64,000 nt of DNA from J027 sp034437655 (lineage in GTDB: Bacteria > Chloroflexota > Anaerolineae > Aggregatilineales > J027): NCBI GenBank assembly GCA_034437655.1, contig DAOTTU010000044.1, positions 62,001-126,000 on the forward strand, written 5' to 3'. The position numbers were made by a program, and so were the translations under genes. Positions within the stretch are counted from its first letter, which is position 1. The number at the start of each line of letters is the position of its first letter. Positions 52,873-62,934 of the stretch are shown in pieces. A model generated the notes under the pieces. The model worked only from the letters and a program-made list of their open reading frames with translations. It did no database searches and was not told the origin of the DNA.

Positions 52873-53784
52873 CTACTGCGTATATTCCAGGAAAATATCT
52901 TCGAGGGTGACGGCCAGCGGGCGCAATTCGAGCAGTTCCAGTCCGTTATTTAGCACGGCGGAAGCAACAGCGGGGCGGATTTCCTTGTGTGTGTTGCCGC
53001 TGACAATAAACCCATCGTGATAGGGCTCGACGGATTGAATGCCTTTGATTTTATTCAGGTTTTTAATCAGGGTTTTGTTGTCGGCGCGTCCCTGCACACG
53101 CAAAAAGACACGGGTATTTTTCTGCAATTTGTCGCGCAGGTCTTGCGGTGCCCCTTCTGCGACGATTTCACCGCGATTGATAATCACCACCCGGTCGCAG
53201 ACCTGTTCGGCCTCTGACAGAATGTGTGTGCTGAACATGATGGTGTGGCGTTCACCCAGGCGGCGAATGACTTCGCGTAATTCAGCGACCTGGCTTGGGT
53301 CTAGCCCGATGGTGGGTTCGTCAAGAATCAGCACAGCCGGGTCATGCACAAGGGCCTGTGCCAGCCCCACACGTTGCCGCATTCCTTTTGAGATTGTGCG
53401 GATAACGCTTTTGGCCCGGTCAGCCATGCCGACCAGTTCGAGCGCTTCCATAGCCCGTTTGCGTCGATTGGGGAGTTGGCGCAACTCGGCGACAAACTCG
53501 ATATAACCGCGCACCGTCATTTCCGGGTAAAGCTGGATAACTTCTGGCAAATAGCCAATCTGCTGCCGAACCTGCAACGACTCCTCAAAAACATCGTAAC
53601 CTGCTACTCGCGCTGTACCACGGGTCGGCGGCATGTACCCGGTCAGGATGCGCATAGTAGTGGTTTTGCCAGCACCATTCGGTCCCAGAAAACCAAGAAT
53701 ATTGCCTTCCTCAGCGCTGAACGAAATGCCATGCAGGGCGATAAAGTCACCAAAATGTTTTTCGAGGTTTTCAACGTCAATCAT
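52873..53784 (-). CDS. ABC transporter ATP-binding protein (GldA-like)
   Basis: A 303-residue ATPase with Walker A GPNGAGKTT (34-42), signature SKGMRQRVGLAQAL, Walker B LILDEPTIGLDP and switch His in STHIL. A C-terminal domain of about 85 residues follows, as in GldA/DrrA-type exporters. Its ATG overlaps the M28 peptidase stop by eight bases. Confidence 0.93.
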   Translation of the reverse strand: MIDVENLEKHFGDFIALHGISFSAEEGNILGFLGPNGAGKTTTMRILTGYMPPTRGTARVAGYDVFEESLQVRQQIGYLPEVIQLYPEMTVRGYIEFVAELRQLPNRRKRAMEALELVGMADRAKSVIRTISKGMRQRVGLAQALVHDPAVLILDEPTIGLDPSQVAELREVIRRLGERHTIMFSTHILSEAEQVCDRVVIINRGEIVAEGAPQDLRDKLQKNTRVFLRVQGRADNKTLIKNLNKIKGIQSVEPYHDGFIVSGNTHKEIRPAVASAVLNNGLELLELRPLAVTLEDIFLEYTQ

Positions 53785-54922
53785 GGGCGTTGTCCTCTAC
53801 TGCTTGTACCAGATGCGATAAAATATCCCATGCAGTGCTGACGGTATCGGGTTCAATAATATCGGTCGAATCGCCGCGGGTTTGCCAGTGAACCGGGTAA
53901 TCGGTGTCGCGTTGATAGCCAGCCAGAGTCACGACATTGATGTGTTCGCTTTGCAACGGCGCGGCCGGGTCTGCAATAGCGAGTGGCCGCCCAAACAAAC
54001 CCCAGTGCCGATTTTCATTGGCGAGACGGCGTGCCAGCGCTTCCATATCCCGTTCGGGGCGCGCGGCATCGTTGACTACCCAGCACACCTCCCCCGCACC
54101 AAGACTATCCAGCACAATCCAGCGGTCTTCTTTCCAGTTGTCGCGATGTTCTTGCAACAGTGCTTCCAGTCCGCGTGTACTGAGTGTGTCAGATTCTGTA
54201 AATGCCAGCACAACCTCAGTGCGTTGCAAGGGATTTTCTTGCAAAGTCGCGCCCAACGCCATCAGCAACGCAACCCCAGAGGCGTTATCGTTCGCTCCCG
54301 GCATCGGCGCACCACCTTCGTCCAACAGCAGGCGCGTCAACTGGACCGCTGTGGCAGCGACCATCAAGCGTCGTGTCCAGATAGCACCGCCAAGTGGCAA
54401 CGTCATCCCCAGTGTGGGAAGGCGTTCGATAGTGGTACACACATCACCGAGTAAGGTGCGTACTTCCGGAGCTGAGGAGCGGCGGTGGCGTTCACTGTCG
54501 ATGTGAGCGACACAGATAAGGCGGTTTTTGCGTTCCCCTGCTGCTGGAATCGTAGCGTATAGGTTTTCGGCCGGGTGTTGCACCAGCATTTGTTCATACC
54601 ACGCGGGCGTACCGATGCGCGTCTGACGGGCTCCCCACGCGGCCAGTCCCAATAAGCCAACACCAGCCGTGCGCAACCAGCGATTATTCAGGCCACTCAA
54701 CCACAGCCCGGAGATGGTCATCATTCCAGACGGGGCCCAGCGCATAAATTGATGCTCAGTGCTGAAGAAACGGTCACGGGCCGGGTCATAGCCAAGCATC
54801 TTCAGGCGTTGTTCAACAAAGTCGAGTGCGTTTAACACGCCTTGCGACAATGGCGGGCGCGGACCGATTTCATAGGCGATTGTATGGATGTCGTGCAGAA
54901 TGTCTTCAATTGAGATCGGCAT
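53777..54922 (-). CDS. M28-family metallopeptidase-like protein
   Basis: A 381-residue protein with M28 features: VAHIDSERH, DNASGVALLMALG and a late His-containing PVHWQTRGDSTDII. The catalytic Glu pair seen in typical M28 enzymes (EE) reads TESDT, so only one of the two is clear and activity is uncertain. A hydrophobic stretch near 100-118 may anchor it. The ATG at 54922 has GAGGA eight bases upstream; the open frame to 55423 runs antisense to the VIT gene. It heads the Gld-type operon. Confidence 0.8.
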   Translation of the reverse strand: MPISIEDILHDIHTIAYEIGPRPPLSQGVLNALDFVEQRLKMLGYDPARDRFFSTEHQFMRWAPSGMMTISGLWLSGLNNRWLRTAGVGLLGLAAWGARQTRIGTPAWYEQMLVQHPAENLYATIPAAGERKNRLICVAHIDSERHRRSSAPEVRTLLGDVCTTIERLPTLGMTLPLGGAIWTRRLMVAATAVQLTRLLLDEGGAPMPGANDNASGVALLMALGATLQENPLQRTEVVLAFTESDTLSTRGLEALLQEHRDNWKEDRWIVLDSLGAGEVCWVVNDAARPERDMEALARRLANENRHWGLFGRPLAIADPAAPLQSEHINVVTLAGYQRDTDYPVHWQTRGDSTDIIEPDTVSTAWDILSHLVQAVEDNAHD

Positions 54923-55054
54923 GATTGTTTTCCTCAAGGGCGAGTCTACATGCATTTTGGGTACAGGTGGGAACTTTTGACAATTCGCCAACGTCACCTG
55001 AGCAGAACGCCAACAATTTGACCGCACACATGATAGTTCAGGAGAAGTTCCACG

Positions 55055-57253
55055 ATGGCGAAACGGTTTATAGTCTTGATGATGGCAGCGTTTTTGCTGG
55101 TTGGCAATTCGCTGGCCCTTGCTCATTATAACCCAGACAGTCCTCAACCCTCTATGCCACAGGGCGATGATACGTTCCGGCAACCTGTTTTCATCCGCTC
55201 GCACACAGTTGACGTCGAAATCCGCGATCAGGTCGCCAAAACCCGTATCACGCAAGTATTTGTGAACAACAGCGAACGCATGGCTGAAGGTACCTATGTC
55301 TTTCCCTTGCCGCAGGGCGTCACCATTTCTGACCTCGAAATGATTATTGATGGCGTGCCTATTCAAGCAGAAATATTGGAACGCGACGAAGCCCGGCGCA
55401 TCTACGATGAAATCGTCCGGCAATATCGTGACCCGGCCCTATTGGAATACATCGGCACCAACGCAATTCAGGCCAGTGTCTTCCCGATTCCAGCGAATGA
55501 CACTCGTACCCTCGAAATCGAGTTCAATCAGTTGCTACCCGTTGAAAATGGGCTGGTGCAGTACGTCTATCCCCTGCGCACGCGCCACATTTCGCCGCTC
55601 CCTGTCGGGCAGTTGAATATTCGGGTGGATGTCGAAAGCAATGACCCTATCGGGCCGATTTATTCACCGAGTCATCGTATCGCTGTGGATCGTGATGGTG
55701 ATACGGGCTTTGTAGCCAGCTTCGAGACAACTAACACCACCGAAAGCACCGACTTCAACCTCTACTATGGCATCGCCTCTGATGAAATTAACCTGAACCT
55801 GCTCACCTACCGTGAAAGCGCAACTGAGGATGGCTTCTTCACATTGCTACTGGCCCCGCCGGTCGACATTGACGAAGATCGCGTTATCCCCAAGGATGTG
55901 ACCATTGTGCTGGACCAGTCTGGCTCTATGTTTGGCGAAAAGTGGGAGCAGGCTGTCGCGGCGGCGGGGTATGTGCTGGATAACCTCAACGCGGAAGACC
56001 GCTTCAATATTGTCGTCTTCAATAGTGATGCCCGCGTCTATGCCAATAGTATGCAGCCCCCTGCAGAAGTCCGTGAGGCCAAAGAATGGCTCCGCACCCT
56101 TGAGCCCGTCGGCGGGACGAACATCGACGCCGCGTTGCGCGATGCCCTTGAACGCCTGGAAAGTAACCGCCAGAGTGTGATTCTGTTCATGACGGATGGA
56201 CTGGCCACAGAAGGCGTCACGGAAACAAGCGCGATACTCGAAAACCTGGAGAGTTACAGCAACCCCAACACGCGCATTTTTACCTTCGGTGTCGGGGATG
56301 ATGTTGATACCTTCTTGCTGGATCGTATCAGCCAGGACTATAGCGGAGCCTCTAGCTATGTGCGCCCTGATGAACCGATTGACGAGGAAGTTGCGTCACT
56401 CTATAACAAAATCAGCTTGCCCGTGCTGACCAACCTTGACCTTGCGTTCGACGGTGTTACGGTTTATGACTTGCAGCCTCGTGAGTTGTCCGACCTGTTC
56501 ATCGGCTCACAGTTGGTTGTTGTTGGGCGCTACAGTGGCGATGCCGATAATGCAACGGTGCGGTTACGTGGCGAGATCGAAAATGAGGTGCAAACCTTCA
56601 CCTATAGCAACCTCGAGTTCCGTGAGAACGCTGGTGGCGAAGAACTGATCCCGCGCCTGTGGGCCACGCGCAAAATCGGTGAAATGCTTAATAGCATCCG
56701 CTTGAATGGTGAAAGCCCGGAACTGGTCGATAGCATTGTGCGCCTCAGTATCCGTTATGGCATCATCACCCCCTACACCTCGTTCCTGATTACAGAAGAC
56801 GATATTTTCTCGCAGACCGGGCGCGACCGTGCGGTTGAAGAAGCAGGCGAGATGGCCACAGAGCTTGAATCCAACGCGGTTGGTGCGTCAGCAGTGGATG
56901 CAGCGGAAGATGCGGCGTCATTAGCAGATGCTGACACAGCACAGAGTCCTCCGTCAGCCGTCTCAGACGGTTTTGCCGGGTCAGGTGAACCAACTGACGG
57001 TACGGGTGACACCAGTTTACGCAGTGACGAACCGTTGCGTTATGTCGGTGATCGGACCTTCATCAACCAGAATGGCGTGTGGATTGATACGCTTTACGAC
57101 AGTGACGCCATGCAGCTTGAAGAAATCGTGTTCTTGAGCGACGCATACTTCGAGTTGCTGGATGCTGACGACCGCGTTGCAGACTTCTATGCACTGGGCG
57201 AAGAAGTGATCTTTGTGTTGGACGGGACTGCATACAGCATCGTCACTGAGTAA
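55055..57253 (+). CDS. Secreted VIT/von Willebrand A domain protein
   Basis: A 732-residue exported protein. The signal peptide is about residues 1-23; a VIT domain (about 40-170) contains DVEIRDQVAKTRITQVFVN and AEGTYVFPLPQGV; the VWA domain has the MIDAS D287-x-S289-x-S291 in LDQSGSM, GGTNIDAAL and MTDGL. The C-terminal part has a low-complexity Asp/Ala linker and a short end domain. Such proteins resemble inter-alpha-trypsin inhibitor heavy chains and are thought to bind protein ligands. AGGAG precedes the ATG. Divergent from the M28 gene. Confidence 0.9.
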   Translation: MAKRFIVLMMAAFLLVGNSLALAHYNPDSPQPSMPQGDDTFRQPVFIRSHTVDVEIRDQVAKTRITQVFVNNSERMAEGTYVFPLPQGVTISDLEMIIDGVPIQAEILERDEARRIYDEIVRQYRDPALLEYIGTNAIQASVFPIPANDTRTLEIEFNQLLPVENGLVQYVYPLRTRHISPLPVGQLNIRVDVESNDPIGPIYSPSHRIAVDRDGDTGFVASFETTNTTESTDFNLYYGIASDEINLNLLTYRESATEDGFFTLLLAPPVDIDEDRVIPKDVTIVLDQSGSMFGEKWEQAVAAAGYVLDNLNAEDRFNIVVFNSDARVYANSMQPPAEVREAKEWLRTLEPVGGTNIDAALRDALERLESNRQSVILFMTDGLATEGVTETSAILENLESYSNPNTRIFTFGVGDDVDTFLLDRISQDYSGASSYVRPDEPIDEEVASLYNKISLPVLTNLDLAFDGVTVYDLQPRELSDLFIGSQLVVVGRYSGDADNATVRLRGEIENEVQTFTYSNLEFRENAGGEELIPRLWATRKIGEMLNSIRLNGESPELVDSIVRLSIRYGIITPYTSFLITEDDIFSQTGRDRAVEEAGEMATELESNAVGASAVDAAEDAASLADADTAQSPPSAVSDGFAGSGEPTDGTGDTSLRSDEPLRYVGDRTFINQNGVWIDTLYDSDAMQLEEIVFLSDAYFELLDADDRVADFYALGEEVIFVLDGTAYSIVTE

Positions 57254-57291
57254 TCGAAAAGACGTAAACGCTAACAAAATCTATACACTTT

Positions 57292-57322
57292 GAGGGTGGT
57301 TTTGAAGTCTGCGGCCACCCTC
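57292..57322 (+). repeat. Perfect 8-bp hairpin after the VIT/VWA gene
   Basis: GAGGGTGG (57292-57299) and CCACCCTC (57315-57322) with a 15-base loop lie 38 bases after the stop. No T tract follows on either strand, so it may protect the mRNA 3-prime end rather than terminate. Confidence 0.5.
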
Positions 57323-57396
57323 CAAGAGTTGGCCGGGGTGACAAGGGACGCTACAATGCAGCTAGACGACTTTGCTAGACGAAAGAGACGCTCGTG

Positions 57397-58194
57397 ATGG
57401 TAAAGCGCTTCATTGCATTGTGGATTCTGGCTTTCTTGCTGATAGCGTGTGACAGCGACACGGGTGGGGGAGCTTCTAATCAATCCCGGCTTTTTGACTG
57501 GGATGACTCTGCTGACTTTATCCTGTTTCGTATGGATGCCATCGACACAGAAATCTCTGACTACGCCGAGCTACAACTTGCCAACACCATTCCCGACTGC
57601 ACGATTTATGGCAGCGGACGCTCTGTGATGACCAGTGAGAGCGATGGCGAAAACGAGGTGCTAGAGGCCCGCTTGACCGAAGACCGTATTCGAGCCTTTC
57701 TCGAAGATGTTATTGGCATGGGCTACTATAGCTGGGAAGATGACCTGTTGCAGGAAGGTTCTGATACCACACTGCGCAGTATTTCCCTCAATCTTTATGC
57801 AGAAGCGCGGACTATAGAACGCTATGGCGAGTGGCCGGTAGATGCTTATGAGCGTCTGGCTGACATGTGCCGTAACCTGAGTACCCGCCGCGCATTGGTT
57901 GCGCCGCTGCAAGGAGGGTGGCTGCGTGTTGTACCCGCGCCAGATGCGGAATTTGGGCTTGGGGCGCAACAATGGCCACGCACAGCCCCGTTTAGCCTGC
58001 AAGATGTTGCCATCAGTGGCAGCCCGTTGTGGGTGGACGACCGTGATTGGGCGCAATATCTCTGGGAAGTGGCGCTTGAAAGTGAACTGGTGCCGATTTA
58101 TGAGCGTGACCGCGCGTATTACATCTCATTCCAGATTCCGGGGATTTCCCGCTCGGCACCACCATTACCACTCGAAACACAGACGAACAACTAG
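57397..58194 (+). CDS. Lipoprotein of unknown function
   Basis: A 265-residue exported lipoprotein with the lipobox FLLIAC (Cys near residue 18) and a short Gly-rich spacer. The mature part is mixed alpha/beta with no motif I recognise. The ATG at 57397 was chosen over the GTG just before it. Its stop overlaps the convergent glycosyltransferase-like gene by four bases. Confidence 0.75.
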   Translation: MVKRFIALWILAFLLIACDSDTGGGASNQSRLFDWDDSADFILFRMDAIDTEISDYAELQLANTIPDCTIYGSGRSVMTSESDGENEVLEARLTEDRIRAFLEDVIGMGYYSWEDDLLQEGSDTTLRSISLNLYAEARTIERYGEWPVDAYERLADMCRNLSTRRALVAPLQGGWLRVVPAPDAEFGLGAQQWPRTAPFSLQDVAISGSPLWVDDRDWAQYLWEVALESELVPIYERDRAYYISFQIPGISRSAPPLPLETQTNN

Positions 58195-59762
58195 GGCGCT
58201 GAGCAATCCTCATCAAAACGTAAGCGATAAACACGCATATTACCGTCACCACCCGCGTCCACGATATAAGGTTCCCCGGTACTGTAACGCAACTCCAGGC
58301 GTGGGTCATCTGCCACAGCAGGACGCTGCTCTGGTAATACCATCAACCACTGCGCGTCATGTTCACAGATGTAAGTCATCAGCGCATCAGGCTCGCGGAT
58401 GATAGGAACTATTTCTGGTGTCACCAGTCCAGCAAGGTCGATGATGTCACGCGGCGCAAAATACCCCACAGCACCGATATCATGCACCGCCAGCAGTTCG
58501 CCCGGTGGCACATTATCTTCTACCCATTTCGCTGTCTTGACCATTTCAGTATTGATGATCCGTACATCGCGCCCATAAGCCTGTCCTCCAATTACTAAAA
58601 AGCCCGGTATGGCAAGAATCGCACTCAACGCCAACACACGGCTAAGCACCCGTGGCACCATCTGATTTTTGGCTGCTTCTGTGATGATGTACATGCCGCC
58701 AGAAGCATACAGCAATAACGGTGGAATGATTGGCATCACGTAACGCCCATGCTGGTAGGGTGCGGGGAGTCGCAGCACAAACAGCGTTAAATGTGCAAAG
58801 GCCCACACCAGCGGCAGCAAATAGAGCCAACGACGCGCATTGTTATTGCGTCGCCATAGCAACGCAAGTCCTACTACAACCCCGGGTATCCACAACACCT
58901 GCGCCCCTGCCATAATCGGAAGCAACATTTCACCATATCGGGCCAGTACCGATTTATCACGGAGTGGGGCATTTTGTGCAATTTTGGCGTCGGCCGTGGT
59001 CGGCAAGATGCGCTCGGTCAGGGCAAAGTTGACGATAGCATACGGAATCATGACCACGACGAAGCCAAGCACCACGCCACTGGCCCACTTCAGGTAATCC
59101 TGAAATCCCCCGCGCCCGCGTGCGAACAACATCGTCAAACCTGCCAGCCCAGCCAGGCCAACTCCCTCTGGCCGCGTCAGCGTCAATAAGCCGCCTACAA
59201 CCCCAACCCACGCTCCTCGTTGAAGCAAATGCCGGGTATCCTGCGGCATATCATCATTTGCTTCGCGCCAGGTTAGCCAGATGACGCCCAGCGCAAGTGC
59301 CATAAACTGCATGGTTTCCATGCTGCTTGCTGCTGCCCAGACCATATGCCAGCTCCCGATAATCAGTAAGCCGGTCGCCAGCCCCACAAAAGGAACCTGC
59401 GGATAGAGTTGTTGCGATAACCGGGCGGCGATGGCTCCACCTGCGAATAGCGTCAGCACACCGAGGGTATGGGCCCAAACATAGGGGGCCAGCCCCAGTG
59501 TGTGCCCGATAGCCAGCAACACTGAATAAAGCGGCGCTGTAGAAGCAGCGGAGGCTTCGCCCGGCACAAAGGCCCATTCGCCTTCGGTACCGAGGTTACG
59601 GGCATAGGTCTGATGAATCCATGAGTCGTCCAAAGGAAAGCCGATGTCGTTCATGGTGGCGGCGAATGCCACAAACAGCATCACCAGTGCGGCTGACACC
59701 AACAGTAGAATGAAATCAACGTTCCGCTGAACAGCCAATCGTGAAACGATAGATGCGTACAT
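58191..59762 (-). CDS. Polytopic GT-C-like glycosyltransferase
   Basis: A 523-residue membrane protein with about ten helices. The first extracytoplasmic loop has FPLDDSWIHQTYARNL, an acidic pair followed by Ala/Leu as in GT39/ArnT-type GT-C enzymes that use polyprenyl-phosphate sugars. A C-terminal outer domain holds LAVHDIGAVGYFAPRDIIDL. The ATG at 59762 overlaps the upstream gene by 47 bases; no other start has a better site. Sugar and acceptor are unknown. Confidence 0.78.
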   Translation of the reverse strand: MYASIVSRLAVQRNVDFILLLVSAALVMLFVAFAATMNDIGFPLDDSWIHQTYARNLGTEGEWAFVPGEASAASTAPLYSVLLAIGHTLGLAPYVWAHTLGVLTLFAGGAIAARLSQQLYPQVPFVGLATGLLIIGSWHMVWAAASSMETMQFMALALGVIWLTWREANDDMPQDTRHLLQRGAWVGVVGGLLTLTRPEGVGLAGLAGLTMLFARGRGGFQDYLKWASGVVLGFVVVMIPYAIVNFALTERILPTTADAKIAQNAPLRDKSVLARYGEMLLPIMAGAQVLWIPGVVVGLALLWRRNNNARRWLYLLPLVWAFAHLTLFVLRLPAPYQHGRYVMPIIPPLLLYASGGMYIITEAAKNQMVPRVLSRVLALSAILAIPGFLVIGGQAYGRDVRIINTEMVKTAKWVEDNVPPGELLAVHDIGAVGYFAPRDIIDLAGLVTPEIVPIIREPDALMTYICEHDAQWLMVLPEQRPAVADDPRLELRYSTGEPYIVDAGGDGNMRVYRLRFDEDCSAP

Positions 59763-61308
59763 CGTCTTTAATATCCTCAGTTCCCCTATCTATGTGCGCG
59801 ATTTGTGTCATAAAGTCCGGCGGTGCTGCCGTGCCATTGAACAGGGGGTCAAAATTCTCGATAATGTTCAAATCTAGCACCAGATGAGTTACGCAAAATT
59901 GCTCAACGATTTCTGGCAGGAGTTCTAGTGGTGTTTGTGGCAAGGGCACGCCCCAGTGACCAGTAAAGTAATACCAGGTCGGCGGCGAATTGACCATCAG
60001 CACGGCGTCTTCTGGCAAGTAGTTTGCGTCAATCTCTTGGTACAGGTTACCCCCATCTTGCGTAGCGGCCTGCAGGCGGCTAAACCCAACACCAATCCCC
60101 ACACCCAGTACCAGTAATGCTGCACCGAACACAGTGCGAGCCTGCGCCGGGTTCCAGTTACGCCAGCGGGCCATTTTTTCAATTCCCATATCAAGCCCTA
60201 TTGCGCCGAATACTACCCAGAAAGGAAACAACGCCGCTGAGGAGTGCAACAGCCCACCGCGAAAGCCCGGATAAGCGAAAATAAACGTCATCACACCATG
60301 CAAAGTGAGGGCATAGAGTCCAAATGCTATCACCAGTGGCTCCTGGCGATGTTTCCACAGTGCCCACAACGCCAATGGTAATAGAATCACCATACCTTCA
60401 ACAGCCACCAGCGTTGCGCCATTGATGAGTAGGGCTTCTATGCGTGAGTCAATAATATTGGCGAGTCCCCAGTCCAGAAAATTTGCCAGTGACCAGTCCA
60501 CCGGGTAAGCAAATAGTTCATGGTACCCGCGCAGAAAAATCGTCCCCACACCACCACCCGGCAATGGCTCACCCGTGACGGTAATATTGCGGATAAACCA
60601 CGGCAGCATCGTCAAGATATAAGCGCCAACGACTGCCAGTGATGCAATGCCGCGTTGAAGATGCTGGCTAAACGTCGCTGGACGCCACGGCCACCAGATT
60701 AACACTAGCGCGATAACTGCCAGCAAAACGCCATCATTACGGGCAAGGTGGGCCAGTCCACTCAACACGCCCGTGGCGATGAACCAGCGCCAATCACCAT
60801 ATTGCACACCATACCCCATCGTGACCAGCGCTGCTGCACCCAGCAACCCATACAACGCAAAGGCATCTGTGGTCAACCAGAACGGGAAATAGTACCCACC
60901 GCTGAGTACCAACAGTCCCCCTAACCACCCATAACGGGCACTGCCCCCAAGCGTATTGCCGAGCCACCCCGTAAACACGACCAGTGCCACCAGCAGCACC
61001 AAGGATGGTAGTTGCGCAGCAGTGAAACTGGTTCCAAAAAGAGACATGCTCAGCCCGGAAAGTAGCGAGGTCAATGGCATCCAGTAGGTATGACTTGGTG
61101 CCGGGAGTTCGTCAGGGGTGTTGAGGTATATCCAGATATAAGGATCAGTCAGGCCGTCGCCCTGAGCCAGCCGTTCCGCAGCGTTATAGTAATAATAGGC
61201 GTCGGTATAGCCCGGTTCCTGTACGCTCAGCATTAGCGCCACACCAACCCCCAGCGCAATTATGCCGAGCAACAGGTAGTCACGCGGTGACATCGTGCGC
61301 GTGATCAT
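59716..61308 (-). CDS. Polytopic GT-C-like glycosyltransferase
   Basis: A 530-residue protein with about eleven membrane helices. The first loop reads PGYTDAYYYYNAAERLAQGDGL, the acidic-residue and helix pattern of GT-C enzymes. A C-terminal outer domain contains DAVLMVNSPPTWYYFTGH. It follows the 61305-62786 gene with an ATGA overlap and leads into the next gene with a 47-base overlap, so the three are translated from one message. Confidence 0.78.
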   Translation of the reverse strand: MITRTMSPRDYLLLGIIALGVGVALMLSVQEPGYTDAYYYYNAAERLAQGDGLTDPYIWIYLNTPDELPAPSHTYWMPLTSLLSGLSMSLFGTSFTAAQLPSLVLLVALVVFTGWLGNTLGGSARYGWLGGLLVLSGGYYFPFWLTTDAFALYGLLGAAALVTMGYGVQYGDWRWFIATGVLSGLAHLARNDGVLLAVIALVLIWWPWRPATFSQHLQRGIASLAVVGAYILTMLPWFIRNITVTGEPLPGGGVGTIFLRGYHELFAYPVDWSLANFLDWGLANIIDSRIEALLINGATLVAVEGMVILLPLALWALWKHRQEPLVIAFGLYALTLHGVMTFIFAYPGFRGGLLHSSAALFPFWVVFGAIGLDMGIEKMARWRNWNPAQARTVFGAALLVLGVGIGVGFSRLQAATQDGGNLYQEIDANYLPEDAVLMVNSPPTWYYFTGHWGVPLPQTPLELLPEIVEQFCVTHLVLDLNIIENFDPLFNGTAAPPDFMTQIAHIDRGTEDIKDDVRIYRFTIGCSAER

Positions 61309-62786
61309 CGTGGTGTACTCCGTTCAAAGATAACGGCAAGGTCATCGTTGTAAGTTTCTACCCACGTTTCCGGGTTTTCGCGCAGCAACGTTGCCAGCGC
61401 CGTTGATTCTTGAATGACAATAACGTTTATATCGTAGCTATCAAAAACCCTTTCCCACTCTTCTCCGCCAAGAATAGCGCGAATATAATCCTGCAAAAAT
61501 TCGTCACCATAAAGGTCTGTGCGCCCGTCTACAAACACTGGATAGTCGGGCAACGCAAAGATAAAGTAGCCACCCCAGTTGTAGTCATTGAACATGGGGC
61601 CGGGTGGCTGCGTTTCCTGCAAATACGCGGTTGCCTCCACAGGGAGCAGTTCTTCGTGAATGTCTTCAACGGATTCTGGCGCAAGGGTGGTTCCAAGTTG
61701 CGCAGCAGCCCCGACAAACACCAGCACCAGGATTACTAGATTCAGGCGCGATTGCTGCTGTGTGGCTTTGGCTGAGGGGGTGATGTCCCAACCGCGTGAT
61801 TGTAACCAGGCATCGAGCTGTCGTGCTAACAGCGGTGTGGCAACGATGGCGAAGGTTGAAATATTGCGGGCAGACCACAACGCCAGCGCGGTTGTGCCAG
61901 CGATGAGCGTCAATTCGCTCCAGTTCAACTTTGCACCAGAGCGCCCACTGAGCAGCAGTATCAGGCCCAGCATGGCGATGAAGGGCCATGTCTGCGGAAT
62001 TTTGAAATCGGGTGACCGCCATTCTTGAATGAACAGGTTCAGCACGTCAATGCCGGCTGTGTCAAATGGGTACAGGATCATACGCGGGCCATAGGGGTTG
62101 ATGCTCAGTGCCAGAACGCTGACCACAGTCACCAGCCCCAATTTACCGATAGCGGACCAGTCGAGGGCGTTTTCTTGTTGCAACACCCTGCCCATCATTT
62201 CGCCAGCGATAAAACCAAACAAGAAGATAAACCCAATCGCGAAGCCCGCATGCAGGTTTACCCACAGCACCATCAACACTGGTAGTGCCCATAACCTGTC
62301 AATCTGCCGATAGCGATACATATACAGCACATACAGCGTTACGGTGCCAAAGAAAAATGAAAACATCTGCGGTCGTGGTGACCAGAACACCGCCGCCGTT
62401 GCAGCGCCAAGTACCAGCACAAACATGCGTGTGTAAACGGTGCCGCTTGATAAGCGAAATAGTAACACCATGCTTGCGGTTGCCAGAAATGCGGTGTATA
62501 GTGCCAGCCCAACGGTTCCAGTTCCGGCAGGATCATCACCCCCCCCGGTGAGGCGATACATGCCGTAGAGAATAATCTGTGCGCCCCAACTGTGATTAAC
62601 CCAGTTTTCGCCGTCACGAGTAAATGAGAAAATGTCTTCATTGAGGATCGCACCGTCTTCAAGGGTGGTTTCCCCGCTACGCAGGTGCCACCAGGTATCG
62701 GTATCTACGGGAACCTGGATGGCCATAATAAACAGCAGGGTAAAGAGAATCCAGCGGGCAAGCCGTTCAATTGTAAACTGTTGCAA
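61305..62786 (-). CDS. Polytopic membrane protein, GT-C-like
   Basis: A 493-residue protein with about eleven helices. The first loop is VPVDTDTWWHLRSGE, whose acidic residue and Trp-Trp-His pattern recurs in GT-C-like proteins of this type. A C-terminal outer domain contains YPVFVDGRTDLYGDEFL. It is the first gene of the three-gene cassette, with a promoter upstream. Confidence 0.72.
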   Translation of the reverse strand: MQQFTIERLARWILFTLLFIMAIQVPVDTDTWWHLRSGETTLEDGAILNEDIFSFTRDGENWVNHSWGAQIILYGMYRLTGGGDDPAGTGTVGLALYTAFLATASMVLLFRLSSGTVYTRMFVLVLGAATAAVFWSPRPQMFSFFFGTVTLYVLYMYRYRQIDRLWALPVLMVLWVNLHAGFAIGFIFLFGFIAGEMMGRVLQQENALDWSAIGKLGLVTVVSVLALSINPYGPRMILYPFDTAGIDVLNLFIQEWRSPDFKIPQTWPFIAMLGLILLLSGRSGAKLNWSELTLIAGTTALALWSARNISTFAIVATPLLARQLDAWLQSRGWDITPSAKATQQQSRLNLVILVLVFVGAAAQLGTTLAPESVEDIHEELLPVEATAYLQETQPPGPMFNDYNWGGYFIFALPDYPVFVDGRTDLYGDEFLQDYIRAILGGEEWERVFDSYDINVIVIQESTALATLLRENPETWVETYNDDLAVIFERSTPR

Positions 62787-62878
62787 GTCTGGCTCCTGTA
62801 TGTTCCGCGAGCGACTTTGACGCCTAACATCGCTCTATGCTACTGTATTTCACTAGAATGTGCATTGAGGCTTGTAAA

Positions 62879-62907
62879 TTTATAGTCTTGCAAGCACAAT
62901 TCGACAA
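62879..62907 (-). promoter_or_regulatory. Promoter of the glycosyltransferase-like cassette
   Basis: On the minus strand TTGTCG (62902-62907), a 17-base spacer and TATAAA (62879-62884), about 85 bases before the start at 62786, in the divergent gap with the HEAT-like gene. Confidence 0.6.
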
Positions 62908-62934
62908 ATTTCTGACAATTTTCGGAGGAATAGA

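Noticed and set aside
54923..55423. Extended N-terminus of the M28-like protein
   Set aside because: It is antisense to the VIT/VWA gene, and ATG 54922 has a good ribosome-binding site.
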